From Asterochloris sp. CNOR1 (taxonomy: Eukaryota > Chlorophyta > Trebouxiophyceae > Trebouxiales > Trebouxiaceae): a stretch of DNA of 64,000 bases. The notes below the pieces were generated by a model that had not been told where the DNA came from, did not search any database, and saw only the letters and a list, made by a program, of their open reading frames with translations. A program made the position numbers and the translations under genes. The stretch is from positions 1,612,001-1,676,000 of the forward strand of contig OZ017749.1 of NCBI GenBank assembly GCA_963969365.1, in the 5' to 3' direction. The first letter of the stretch is position 1. Every line of letters starts with the position of its first letter. Below are positions 35,618 to 47,900 of this stretch, piece by piece.

Positions 35618-36138
35618 ATGGCTCAGAGAGGTGTCTGGCAGCTGAAGAAGCTCCTGGTGGCGTACTGTGACATCTCCGGGAGTTCTGCCGGTGCCAGGTA
35701 TGAACTCAGGCTGATGGCTGGGCGGCAGCTGGGTTGCTATCTGAGCACCTCTGCCAATGCTGCAGAGCGTTCGTGAAGGAGGCATTGCCTGAATTTGCTG
35801 CACAAAATCCCCAGCTTGAGGTGCAGACTCAACTTGCTCGAGGTCTCCATCCCCAGCTACAAGGGCTGTTTGGTGAGCCCACCTGTTAGCAGGCATGCAT
35901 CTGCAAAGAACATGCCCATTGACATGCATGTTGCTGTGCTGCAGTGTCCACACAGCAGCGCAAGGTCTGTATGCGCAATGCGACGCCAGAGGAGATTCTA
36001 AAGCAAGCGATCATTCTGCGGAGTGGTATTGGGCGCAATCCGGGGCTGCGCATCCAGGAAAGAGTAATTTCCAGACAGAAAAGCATCCAAGGCTCATTCA
36101 AGGCAGTCGAAGGCAGTAAGTTTGCCAGACAGATGTAG
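35618..36138 (+). CDS. MRPL43: Mitochondrial ribosomal protein mL43 (MRPL43), three exons
   Basis: Large-subunit protein of the mitochondrial ribosome with the L51/S25/CI-B8 thioredoxin-like domain. Exons 35618-35697, 35766-35872 and 35945-36138 join with consistent phases to give 126 residues. Motifs follow the family from start to end: GVWQLKKLLVAYCDISGSS, GAR|AFVKEALPEFAAQNP, then QLEVQTQLARGLHPQLQGLF, RKVCMRNATPEEILKQA, LRSGIGRNPGLR and RVISRQKSIQGSF. The ATG is preceded by AT-rich leader sequence. Introns are 68 and 72 nt. No extended mitochondrial presequence is seen, as is usual for this protein. It lies just downstream of the LINE insertion and is intact. Confidence 0.95.
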
Positions 36139-36884
36139 CATTAGCCTGAGCAGCTCATGGTATTAGGGCTGTCTCTCCAGTGCATCATGACGCAGCCAGC
36201 CACATTGCACAAAGCAGATGCCCTTTTGAAAATTTGTGTCTGACTCTGCCTTTCAAGGGAGTATGCATGTGCAAGCAGCATGTGTCTGAACCTCGTCTTC
36301 CTCTGCCTCTTCTGTCATTCCTCTGCTGGCATCAGCATAGCTGCCCAGCATGCACAAGCCTTGGTCCAGTTACACAGCCTGCTGCTATGAGGCCGCAGGC
36401 CTTATTCCCTTTACCACCTCTAGTGAGGGGCCCCTCAAGAAGCTTCTTGCAGCTGAAAGGCGTCTGATAAAGAGCTGGCCAGCCTTGGCCTCTTCCAAAA
36501 CCCTGGCTACTGCTTTGTGCATTTTACTGAGTCAATGTCAGAGGCATCTTGTTGCTCGTCCAGGGTGTCCATGACTGCCTCAAGTGCTGTCAGGTCCTGG
36601 ATCCACTTGGCGAGCAGATGGCTGTCTCAGCAATGTTGTTATGCAAGGCAGGGAGGCACAATCTACATGCCATGGCTTGCCTGAGATATGATTCTGGCCC
36701 AGTGACTGGACAGCAATGCTCGTACCACCCTGCCGAGGGCAGGTGGTCAGCCGGTGATTTTGCAGCGGCTGGCAGACATTGCAGTCCCTGCATGCACAAG
36801 GCTGCGGCCCTCATTGTGCTGCGTCTGAGTGGTGATGAGCTGCTGGCGCGCTCGTGCGCAGGAGACAGAGGCTGCAGGCAGCAT
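36139..36884. other. mL43 3' region, no further gene seen
   Basis: Probable 3' UTR of mL43 and intergenic DNA up to the LINE relic. Short open frames on both strands show no recognisable family and no supporting splice signals. Confidence 0.4.
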
Positions 36885-38100
36885 GTCACAGGCCGGATGC
36901 AGCTCTTGATCCTTGCCCAATCTGGCTAGGAGGTTGCTGGAAGAACCTTAGCAGTGACTGTTGCAGCTGAGCAAAGAGGTGGCTGTGGGCGGTTCAGAGG
37001 TCTGCAAAGCCTGGGCAGTGTAGCAAAAGGTGTTGCTCATCCCCCACAGTGCTGGTTGACTTGCAAATGCGGCAGATGCTGTCCTTCCTCTGAAGCTGGG
37101 GCACATGGTAGCGGCCAGTCTGCTCCAGCAGCTGGTGACTGCTGGATCTGATGCTGGCAAAGGCTTTGCGCAGCTGAAAGCCTCTGACCTTCAGCAGATA
37201 TGGCTGCATGTCATAGCCAGTGCTGGGCCCCACATCTGTATGCAGGTGGTCAAAAGTGCCAGCCTGGGATTCCCACGCTCTCTGCTGGGGGCTGTGTCAG
37301 CGCTGCCATGTGCCTGCAGTACATCAGATGGTACACCTGAGCGGTTGCGGCAGAGTGCAGGGCTCTAGACACCATCACAGATGGCCGCAGCAAGGGCTCC
37401 CTTTCATATTTCAATTCGGGACTCCTTAGATGCTGCCTGAGCCTGTCCACCGGCCGTTGCCAGTGCACGCCAAGGAGCCTGCACTAAACTGCGCATGCAG
37501 GGAGGCAGCCTGCGTTGTGGCCCGTGAGCTGACCCTGTGGCCCCAGAACCACACTTCACACCCATAGCTCAGTATAGGCAGCACCAGTGCATCAGCACAT
37601 TGCAGAGCGGTGCGGACATGTCAAGTTATGCTGTTCATGACCTTTTGTGCATACTCCCCTAAGAATTGGCAAACCCATCTGTGGTAGCCTCGAACCAGAG
37701 GCCCAGGTACTTGTAGGCTACTGAGCGCCTCAAGACATGTCCATCATATATGAATGCGCCGCAAGCTTGGCGCTCGGGTTCGAAGACCACCGCCATTTTC
37801 AGGCTCAGGCTGACTCTGAGCCGCCTCTTCTCACAGACCATCTGCAGGGCATATAAGAGCCGCTGTAGTCCCTCTTTGTTTCTGCTCATGAGCACCAAGT
37901 CATCTGCAAACAGCAGCGGTAGTACAGGTTTTGAGCTGGGATGCATGGCTACCCTGGAATGCTTCAAGAGTTTGACCAGGTGCACCTGGCATGCACGAGC
38001 AGTGGGCACCCCGCTGCTTAGTTTGGCATTCACATTGGCTGCCCATGCCATGAGAGCATTGCCCCTGTTGCAACCAGTTGGCAAGGACATGACTCTTTAG
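36885..38100 (-). mobile_element. Decayed LINE ORF2 fragment
   Basis: Minus-strand relic of the same LINE family as the element at 30.3-35.1 kb. The RT catalytic region reads LLFADDLVLMSRNKEGLQ, then RRLRVSLSLK and YKYLGLWFEATTDGFAN (38090-37660). Further along come VRGFQLRKAFASIRSSSHQ and the Cys-rich knuckle CRICKS ... HLLLHC (37233-36995). Past an in-frame TGA the frame still reads AHSHLFAQLQQSLL down to about 36890. The endonuclease and most of the RT fingers are missing, and stops and frame shifts interrupt the rest. It is 5'-truncated, as expected for LINE copies, and clearly older than its neighbour. Confidence 0.88.
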
Positions 38101-38122
38101 CAGAGCGAGCAGTATTGTGGTT

Positions 38123-38163
38123 GTCTGGGCCTAAGCCCAGACTTTGCTTCAGGCCTGAAGCAA
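38123..38163. repeat. Two adjacent perfect inverted repeats
   Basis: GTCTGGGC (38123-38130) pairs with GCCCAGAC (38135-38142) around a CTAA loop. One base later, 38144-38163 is a perfect 20-bp palindrome centred between 38153 and 38154 (half-site TTGCTTCAGG). They lie just beyond the 5'-truncated end of the LINE relic. Confidence 0.85.
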
Positions 38164-38908
38164 GTTTTAAGTTTGCTGAGCTTGGATTTTGGTCATGGCT
38201 TCTGCAGCATTTGGGCTGTACTGTGGGCCATCCTGCAGGGATCAGCTAAGCCCGCACATGCCATGCTTCAGCTCCAGATGCTCCTGCACCAGGTTGAGCA
38301 CCGGGAGGGATGTTGTGGAGGCAGTAGGACTTCGTGAAGGCACATTGTGGCACGGTGCAGGATGTCACTCTGCAGCTCATTCCAGGTGAGTGTGCATGCC
38401 TGTGGGGATGGCAAACCTCTCATTACTTTGCCAGCAGAACAAAGGCATGGGACTGAGCCATGCTGCTTGCCTGCTTGCAGAGCGCTTGTCTGGACCCAAG
38501 CTCAGTAGTCAGCTGCTGGCACAGTGGTAGTTTTGTCACTATATCCAAGTTTGTCATGGCAGCAGGCTGTCTGTAGCTCTGCCCCGGATCATTGGCTCTT
38601 GCTTACCTCACAGCCTTCTCGGCCGATGCATGCGATCTTCAGCCTGCAGGGACCGGTGGTCTCATCTTGGCATGTGACGAGGGGGCCCCCAGAAGCTTGC
38701 CAGACGCTCTTGACTGCAGCGGGCGAGTTAGTGTGGCGCCAGACTACTCGGCCTGTTAACTATACCACAGTGACTGAAGCAGTGTCAGTGTGCGATGGCG
38801 TCGTTGCAAGCGCCAAGTGACTTTAGGTCATCACATGCTTTTACCAGTGACCCTCGTCGCTCTGTCAAGGCATCGAGGCATGTTGCAGTGTGCTTGATTG
38901 CTGAATCA
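38164..38908. other. Upstream region of the alpha-mannosidase gene
   Basis: About 0.74 kb with only short, unsupported open frames. It probably contains the promoter and 5' UTR of the alpha-mannosidase gene. Confidence 0.4.
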
Positions 38909-41900
38909 ATGAGATCCTCCTGCATCTTGATTGGCCTCCTGATCCATGTTGTGTTTCTGGCGTCAGCCAGCAAATGGGATAGGCCATGCTCCCCTGTGAT
39001 CTACAACATCAGCTCCAGCAGGCATGTGCCATGTTTGCATTGCAGATCTGTTTTGGCATTGAAGGCTGACATGAAGCATGGCGCAAGTGTAGGGCCCCAG
39101 ACAAGCTCAATGTCCACATCGTGCCTCACACACATGATGACAGCGGCTGGCTGAAGACTGTGGACCAATACTACTATGGCTCAAGAAATGACATCCAGGT
39201 GTGTGCATGCAGAAGGGGCTCCCTCTGGCATATAGCCTGGCATATTGCCAGTGGCAAGCATGCATGCCAGGCCAAGAAGCAGCCTGAGGTGCATGCATGC
39301 AGCACAATGGTGATGCACGCTGCACCTTGCACGGCATATGATCTCAGTTCTGTGCTTTGCTGCAGCTAGCGGCAGTTCAGTACATCCTGGACACTGTGGT
39401 CCAAGCCCTGAAGGCTGAGCCCCATCGCCGCTTCACATATGCGGAGATGGTGAGCCTACAAAGGTGGCCGGGCAGCGTCACCCGCAAGCTTGCGGGCATG
39501 GGAGTTGCTGCAGGGACTCTGCTTGGCATGAGCTTCAGACTCCCTTGACTGTGGCTGCACTGTCAAGCAGAGCTGGGGCCCTGGCGTCGGTCCAAGCAGC
39601 CAATTAGTACAGCAGGACCCACTGCACAGCGGCCAGCCTTGCACCTTACTGATCAGCTCCAACCCCCCAGTTGATGGTTCTCCAGGGCAGACATGTGCAA
39701 TACTCACAGCCTGCAGCAGCATGAATCCAGCAGCAGGACAGGCCCAACATGCCATTTCGCTTGGTGGCCTGCTCTCATGCTTTTCTTCTCGCTGCAGTCT
39801 TTCTTCGCGCGCTGGTGGCGGCAGCAAGCTAATGATACCAAAGACGTGGTCAGGGACCTTGTCGCTCAGGGGCAGCTTGACTTTGTTAATGGCGGCTGGG
39901 TGCAGCACGATGAGGCAGCAGCTCACTACGTAGCCATGATTGACCAGACCACACGCGGGCACCAGTGAGCTTCTTGTACTGGGTTGATTCTGTGAGCTCT
40001 GGGGTACATTGCATGTGCTGCCAAGAATCGTTCCTGCACATGGGCCACCTTTGCGGGCTGTAGGTGTTCAAAACAGTGTTCAACTTGCTCACACTGATGC
40101 ATGCATGTGCTGAACAGCCATGGACTGCAGGTTTCTAAAGGAGACGTTTGGTGTGCTGCCCACCATTGGATGGCAGCTGGATCCCTTTGGACATTCCTCC
40201 ACAAATGCAGCGCTCATGACAGGCGCCCTGGGCTTTGACGCCACGTTCTTTGGCAGGGCAGATTACCAGGTTGGCCATGCCAGTACTGAAATACTCACTG
40301 GCTCAGTGACTATAGCAATGAGCAGCAAGCGCTCATGTGATTTGTTGTGGCTGGACATGGGGTCAGGCAGCATGCACATTCATATTATTTGCGCTGAGCC
40401 CCAGAGCAGGACCCAACTTACAGGATAGTTGCCATCTCTGCCCCACACCAGACTGTGTCCAGAGCATAGTATATCAACCCAGCTTGCTGCTGCCTATTCC
40501 AAAGCACAGCAGACTTGCAGGTCGCCATGCTGCCCTCTTTGCAAAGCCCTTAGGTGTATGCATGCTGTCTGGCGGCTGCTTGCTGACTGTTTCAAGCATG
40601 AGCTCTCTCACTGCCTTCCCTCATCCAACAAGCCACTCAGCTCACTCTTGCTGCTGCAGGACATGCAGATCCGCAAGTCCAAGAAGCAGATGGAGATGGT
40701 GTGGCGGGGCGCAGAATCCTACGGCAACGATGCAGATGTTCTGGCCTGCAACTTCCCCTCAGGTGCACCGCTCTGACAGCCGCCGTGCTGCATGTTTCTA
40801 GTCACATATCAAGGCGGCCATAAAGCAGGCTGCAGCTGCTGTCGTGGCAACTCAGTGGCAGATGGTGGACCTGTGCTGGGGTTAGCTCTGCAAGGAGCTG
40901 CTAGCATGCACCTCTGATGCTCTTGCACTGCAGGCAACTATGGAGCGCCCAATGGGTTCTGGTTTGACCCCTGGGCACAGGACCCGCCGCTCATGGTAGG
41001 TCGTCGACTTGTGGGCAGGCTGCTGACATCTGCAGGGAGGCGTGCACCCGTGCACAGCATGGACCATGCCTCACTGTTTGTGCTGCTGCGCTGCAGGATG
41101 ATGAATGCATGTTTGACTACAACGTCCAGGAGCGAGTAGACCTGTTTGTCGAGGTGAGATTAGTGCAGGCTGGCCGCCTGCCTGCCTGCGAGGGTTGCAA
41201 TCCCCTGCAGCATGCTGCTTCCAATGAAGTGCTGCTTGCTGGATGTTGAGCTGCAGCTTCTGCATGAGGTTGGGCTCCACCACTGCTTCTGCTGCATGGC
41301 TGCTGTTCAACAAGATGCAGCCAAGGGGGGCCCTGACCACAGTGCTCCATGTGGGCATGGCTGAGGCCTCCGTACTTATGACTGTGCATCTGAGTCACTG
41401 GCCACCGCCCTCCTGCTGCAGGGCTGCAAGGGGATCTTCAATGTTACTCATGGAAATGACATTGTGATACCCTTTGGCTCTGATTTCCAGTGGGTCTCAG
41501 CCCAGCAGTACTACAAGAATGTGGACAAGCTCATTCACTATCTGAATTTGGATGGGCGTGTGAATGCTTTCTACTCAAGCCCTGCAGGTGTGCAGCTTGG
41601 ATCTCTCTGCATGCTGGTGACAGCCGGCAAGGGCTGATTGTGAGTAAACTGGGTTTGACTGCCTGCTGCTGTGTCAAGCCTGCAAGGGATCCGGTGAAGA
41701 GATTGGCTTTCCACTGCATGCTGCTGGCAGGCCGCAGGGCCAGTGCGGCCTTGAGCCGTGTGTGCGCTGCTGTAGTTTGTACCAAGCAACATGCTGCCTG
41801 CAGACTACATTGCGGTGAAGAACAGCTATGACCATGACTGGCCCCTGAAGCAGGATGACTTCTTTCCCTACGCGGACTGCCCCACCTGCTACTGGACAGG

Positions 41901-44900
41901 TACATACCTGCCCACTGCCTGCATCGCATGCAACTTCAGGCCTGCTTTAAGGCCTGCCATATTTGCCGCTGAAGTGAAGAGTTGCCTGCCTGCTGCCGGC
42001 GGTGCTGCTGTCTATGTGCCCTTGCAGTGTGTGCTTGCCCAACATACCACTGAATGGGCGTGACACAGGCTGTCTGCTGCTGCTCACAATCCCCTTGGTG
42101 TCAGGCAGCGACAGTGCTGCGTGCCGGCTGACCCTGGATTGCTCCAGAGTTTGAGCTGCTTGCAGACGCTGCACTGGGCTTTTGCACTAGAGACTGCCAG
42201 CTGCTGCCCCTCACTGCAGGGTACCTCACCAGCCATCCATCCCAGTGCTAGGTGTGCAGCAGGCAGTCAAAGTCTTCTCACGTGACCTTAATGTGTGACG
42301 GTTGCTCCCTGCAGGCTACTTCACAAGCCGCCCAACCAGCAAGGGCTGGATCCGATCCAGCACCAGCTATCTCAACGCTGCCCGCCAGCTGGAGAGCCTT
42401 ACAGGGCTGCGCGCCAACGGGCCTAACACCGACAGCCTGGAGGCAGCAGTGTCCCTGCTGCAGCATCATGACTCCATCACAGGGACTGAGAAGCAGCTTG
42501 TGGCAGACGACTACCATGTCAGGCTGGACAGAGGTGGCTGCTGGGCATGACGTGCGATGGCCCAACTGCACCCCAGAGGGACTCATGTCTGGCCGTGACT
42601 CTGCATGTCACTGGACCAGGACTCCACCACAGGCGATGAGAAGCAGCATGTGGCAGACAGCTGCCATGTCAGGCTGGGCGTTGCCGGTCAGGCAATGCGC
42701 TGCAGGCTGACTTGAGTCCTGTGGCTGGCCTCAGAATGTATGTGGGCCTGGATCATTGGGGTTGGTTTTGTTGTGGCATAGCCCCCCAGTCCTCAAATTG
42801 CTGCCTTGCCGGCAAGTCCTGCATGCACCTGCCACTTCACAAGCTTCTCTCTACACTGCTGCTTTCTGGGCCTGCTGGCTGTTGCTGTTGCCTCTGCACT
42901 CACATCAGGGACATTGGTATTCTATGCAGGCCTGGCGGAAACCCAGCAGCTGGTGTCAGAGGCCCTCGTGCAGGTCCTGCACACTGCTGCTGCGCCTGCC
43001 AAGACAGCAGGCATGGCCAATGTTACTCAGACCAACATCATCTCAAGCAGCAGGCACCTGCTGTCTGGCAGCTCAGCGGTCCAGGCTGCTGACGCCATGT
43101 CCACTACAGAGGTGACTCCTGAGCATTGGGGGTTGACTGCTTTCAGTACTCCCGCTGTGCTGCCGCAGTGAACGCAGGCCTGCCCTAGTCACTTGACATA
43201 CTCATTGCAGTATGATGGCAATGGTACCTGCTGGATGGCTGCAGGTGTCTGGCAAAGTGCCGGGCCTACAGCAATGCAGGTTGCTGAATGCCAGCATCTG
43301 CGAGGCCTCCGTCTCCTTGTCTGGGCGGGGCCAGGCCTTCCAGGTCGTGCTGTACAACCCCCTGGCCTGGGAGCGGCCCACTGAGCCCATCAGGGTGCCG
43401 GTGAGCGCAGGAGCAGAGGACATGGGCTGGACTGTGACAGGTGGGGCAGATGCGGGCTGCATAATGGGTGCAGACGCCCACACTGCTTGTCAGGGCGCCT
43501 GTGCGCACAGACGCAGCACACAATTGTGGTACTGTCGCAGTGGGGCAGGCAAGACCTATACCTGCCTGGATGGCCGGGCACTAGCCGTGCAGATGGAGGT
43601 ACACCTGTGCAGTCACCTGCTGCTTGAGATAGGTGTCACTCAATGCACCACACGCAGCGCTCCAGTTGGTTCTGCTGTGCCACCAGCGGCTGACATGCTC
43701 GAACTGTTGAGACAAAGCATTCGCAGATCGCGTGTCCTTTGTGCAGCCTTTGCACATCTTCCTGGGTAAGCTGCTCAGGCGCTGAGTGCCACGCCCACAC
43801 TGCTTGTTAGGGTGCCTGTGCGCACAGACGCAGCACACAATTGTGGTACTGTCGCAGTGGGGCAGGCAAGGCCTATACCTGCCTGGATGGCCGGGCACTA
43901 GCCGCGCAGATGGAGGTACACCTGTGCAGTCACCTGGTGCTTGAGATAGGTGTGACTCAATGCACCACAGGCAGCGCTCCAGTTGGTTCTGCTGTGCCAC
44001 CAGCGGCTGACATGCTTGACTATTGAGACAAAGCATTCGCAGATTGCGTGTCCTTTGTGCGGCCTTTGCACATCTTCCTGGGTGAGCTGCTCAGGCGATG
44101 AGTGCCTTTCAAATCTGCTGACGGTGCTGAAAGGTCTCAGTCATTGCTCCCTGTGTCTCTGCAGGGCCTGATGGGAAAGAGATATCCTCACAGCTGCTGC
44201 CTGTGAGCAATGCCACATGCGAGCTCCAAGCCACCATGCTCAAGACCAACCTCACAGGGTCTGCTGATGTTGCTGCCTCCGTGGAGCTGGCCTTCATTGC
44301 ATCTGTCCCACCTGTTGGGTAAGCGCTCCAGTCTGTATCAGGTTGCTTGTATGTTTGCAGTGCTGGCTGACTTCTGAGTTTCTAATCTTGGTGCATCTGC
44401 TCTTCTGGGGAGATGCAGGCCATAGCTGCAGCAGATGTTTTCAATGCTTTTCTGTCCCTGAGCAGGGCATGTCTTGGTATGACAAAGCTGTTGCAGGTGC
44501 CGCCTCAGAAGAAAGTGTCCTGCAGGCTGGCAACCTACACAGTGGCCCCCAGCCACAGCAGGAGCCGCACCCCACAAGCGGCAAAACCGAGTGCAGTACA
44601 CTTTGTCAACACGTCTGAGGCAGCAGACCGCTCTGGTCTCAAGGTGCACAGCGACAACATCACCAACGACATTGTGACGCTGAGCTTGGACCGCAGCACC
44701 GGGCTGATCACTCAGCTGGTGAACAAGCAGGCCAATAGGAGCGTTGACCTGGGCATTGACTTTGTGACCTACCTGGCCGGCAAGGCGGAGCTGAATGGTA
44801 CCACAGGACCGCCCTCAGGTATGTTGGGAGTGCGGGGCTAATTGCATGAAACTGCAAATTTGTGGACACCATATGCCTTGAGGTAGCACGACTGGCTTGG

Positions 44901-47900
44901 TGGACAACGGTTCATATGTTATCAAAAGACCAAGGCCAGGTGTTGTCCAGGCTTCTTGCTTTGGCACTGGAACATTAAAGCATTAACAATGCTTGACACT
45001 GGCAAATGCATGCACTTAAGGTGCATGTCTCCCAGCTGCCTTCAGGTGATCTCGATTTGACAGGCATCTGATGTCTCCTGCATGTTATAGCTTATGAGCT
45101 TGCAACTTAGTTTGGGCTGCTGTTGTTGAGGGCCGTCGGGGCTGGGGGTCACTCATTGCATGCACCGGGCAATAGCAGCCCACCTTGCACCCTCAAGTCA
45201 ACCAGGCCAGCCAACTGTGGCCTGCTTTCTGGATGCTGCAAGCTCACCGCAGCTGACTTTCCAGCTGCAAGTCTCAACGCATTCACAGACAAGTGCTGGC
45301 AAACCCTGTTGCAGGGCGGATTGCATTGCCCCAGCCTGCACTTGCAAAAGCTGACCTCCTCTGCTGCAGGCGCCTACATCTTCAAGCCCAATGGCACTGA
45401 GGGGACGCCAGGGCCCCTCAGCTTCACCGTTGTGGAGGGCCCTGTGCTGTCAGAGGTGCACCAGCACTGGACCAACTATACGTCCCTGACAGCCAGGTGC
45501 GCCATTTTGTTGGGGTCGGTGGGGCATTTGAGGTTGGGCAGGGGGACATAGTTTCTCAGGCTAGGGGCCTTCCTGCTGGCAGCTTCAGTTTCAGCGGTGC
45601 AAAGGTGGCGCTCAGGTCCCGCAAAGCGCATCTGGTGCCCAGCTGAACAGGTAGTCACTCTCATGTGCCAATGAGACTTGCAGTGGCCCTGGATCCCCAA
45701 TCGTGAGGCCCCATGCACCAGCAATTGCTGCGCACCCTGGCGGCCGCTTCATAAGGCGTCAGGGACCTTTACATCGCTGTGCCTGTCAGTCTGCAGACTC
45801 CGCCTTGGGGCAGCTCAGCATCAATACCCATGCAGCAATAAGCCTGGGTGCCAGCCAGGCGGCACCAGCACCCTGTAGGCTCACTCTGTCTGCACAGGCA
45901 TCGGTTTGGTTGCAGGATCTGGAAGGACGCCTTACATGTGGAGTTCGAGTGGACCGTGGGCCCTATCCCTTTCAGGGATGGCCGCGGCAGGGAGGTTTCC
46001 CTGCGCTTTCAGAGTAACCTGGGCTCAGGTGCCTTGCATCACCCTCAGGCCATGTACACACCCAGCATTCACATCACTTGGGCTTGCACCCTATTCTTCT
46101 GTTGTGCCTTCCCCAGATCCTGCATGTAATGCTGGGTGACCCATTTCCAGGTGACTCATTTCCAGGTGACCCATAGCTCATGTGCTTCACGTCCCCCTTG
46201 CTGGCTTCTTCAAGCTGCAGCCTGCAGCACCTGCTGCTGGCTGAGCGTCACGCGCGGCTGATGGCTGCGGCTGTGTGCTGACAGTGCGCACTGGTTGCCC
46301 ACCTTATGTGGGCATGCACAGCGGTCACTGCCTGTACGCTCTGCTCATACAGGGCCTAGCTGCCTGCAGGCTCCACGTTTTACACTGACGCCAACGGGCG
46401 CGAGTACCTCAAGCGCAAGATTGACTGGCGCCCCACCTGGAAGCTGAATGTGACAGAGCCCATCGCTGGCAACTACTACCCCATCACAGCTGGCATCTAT
46501 CTCAAGGTGTCCCCTGTGACTGCTTGACTGCCCATCAGCTGCTCCGGCTGGGGCCGTTCTGTACTGCACTTCATGCATGGTGCGCCAGGCAGGCCAGGGT
46601 GCCAGCAATGCAGGAGCAATTGTAGCTCTGTGTCAATAGCCTCCTGTCTGCATCAGAGCATGCAAAGCCTGCGGACCTGGCTGCAGCAGGCCTGGAAGGG
46701 CAATGGGCGTGCCTGCACGATGCCCTGTCGTGCCTGACTGTCTCATGACATGCATGCACTCATTTCCATGCTGCCCTGTCTGCCATATGAGGAACTTGCT
46801 TTGCTGGCAGTCCCTCACAGATGAGATGTGCAGCCATGTTGATGGGCATACTGCTCAGCTAGCAGTGTTGTGTTACCTGCCACTATTGGTGCTGCATCAG
46901 GAGTCCAGCACCTGAAGCTCAGCATCAGGACTTCAGAAGCTGCTGTGCTTGCAGACAATGCCTGCAGCAGCCCTGCCCCACCTTGCTGCTGCCCTGCCTG
47001 CAGGGTAGGACTCTGCTGAGCTAGCACTGCTGACAGTATGTGGCTTGAGTGCACCCTTCTTAAGCAGTGCAGTGGGAAGGCGCCTGCTGCCATGCATGCA
47101 GACTCTCAAGCAGCCCTGTCTGCAAGACAAGAACCGAGCTGGCGATGCTCTGTGTGTTGCAGCCACATTTGCAGCAAGACAGGTCGACTAGGTCCTGCGC
47201 CCTGTCAGCCAAGCCGAATCTCTTTGCAACTTGCCATGGCCCCAGAAGCGCATTCAGCAGCTGCACACACTTTGCCATTGCTGCGCTGCCTGCAGGACGA
47301 GCACTCCACCGAACTGGCGGTGCTCACAGAGCGCGCCCAGAGTGCAGCCTCCCTGGGCAGCGGGGAGATAGAGGTCATGGTGCACCGCCGCACCCTGCTG
47401 GACGACTGGCGAGGCGTAGGGGAGCCCATCAACGAGACAATGTGCGGGTGCCGGGAGTGCCACTGCACAGGGCTTGTGGCGCGGGGCTCCCACTGGCTCA
47501 CGCTGCAGGTATGTTCTGTTGTGGCAGGCGAACACCTGGTCTTGATCAGCTGAAGAACGATATCACTCGACAAGTTGGGAGTGTGAGACGTGGGGCAGGG
47601 GCTGGGCGTGCCACTGCACAGAGCTGGCAATGGGGGGGTGCACCACCGGCTCACTGCTGTTGTCGCTGTGCTGGGTGGCATTGCACATCACAGAGCATGG
47701 GCAGCGCTGCAGCAGCTGGCCTCTTCAGTCCTTATTGAGTGAAAGCTGCACATGAGACGCTTCGGCGATTGGCAGATGTTCGGGTGCTGGGGGTGCAGCC
47801 ATACCAAACGCTGGTGCATGGGGCTCACTGACTTGCAGAGGCGCTCTGCTGCAGGGAGTGACGGCTCCACAGCTGACCTCTGCTTGCTTGATACGATGCT

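Noticed and set aside
43474-44107. Considered a CRISPR-like or exon-duplication array
   Set aside because: There are only two long units in an intron, with no short spaced repeats. It is a simple tandem duplication and the flanking exons join without it.
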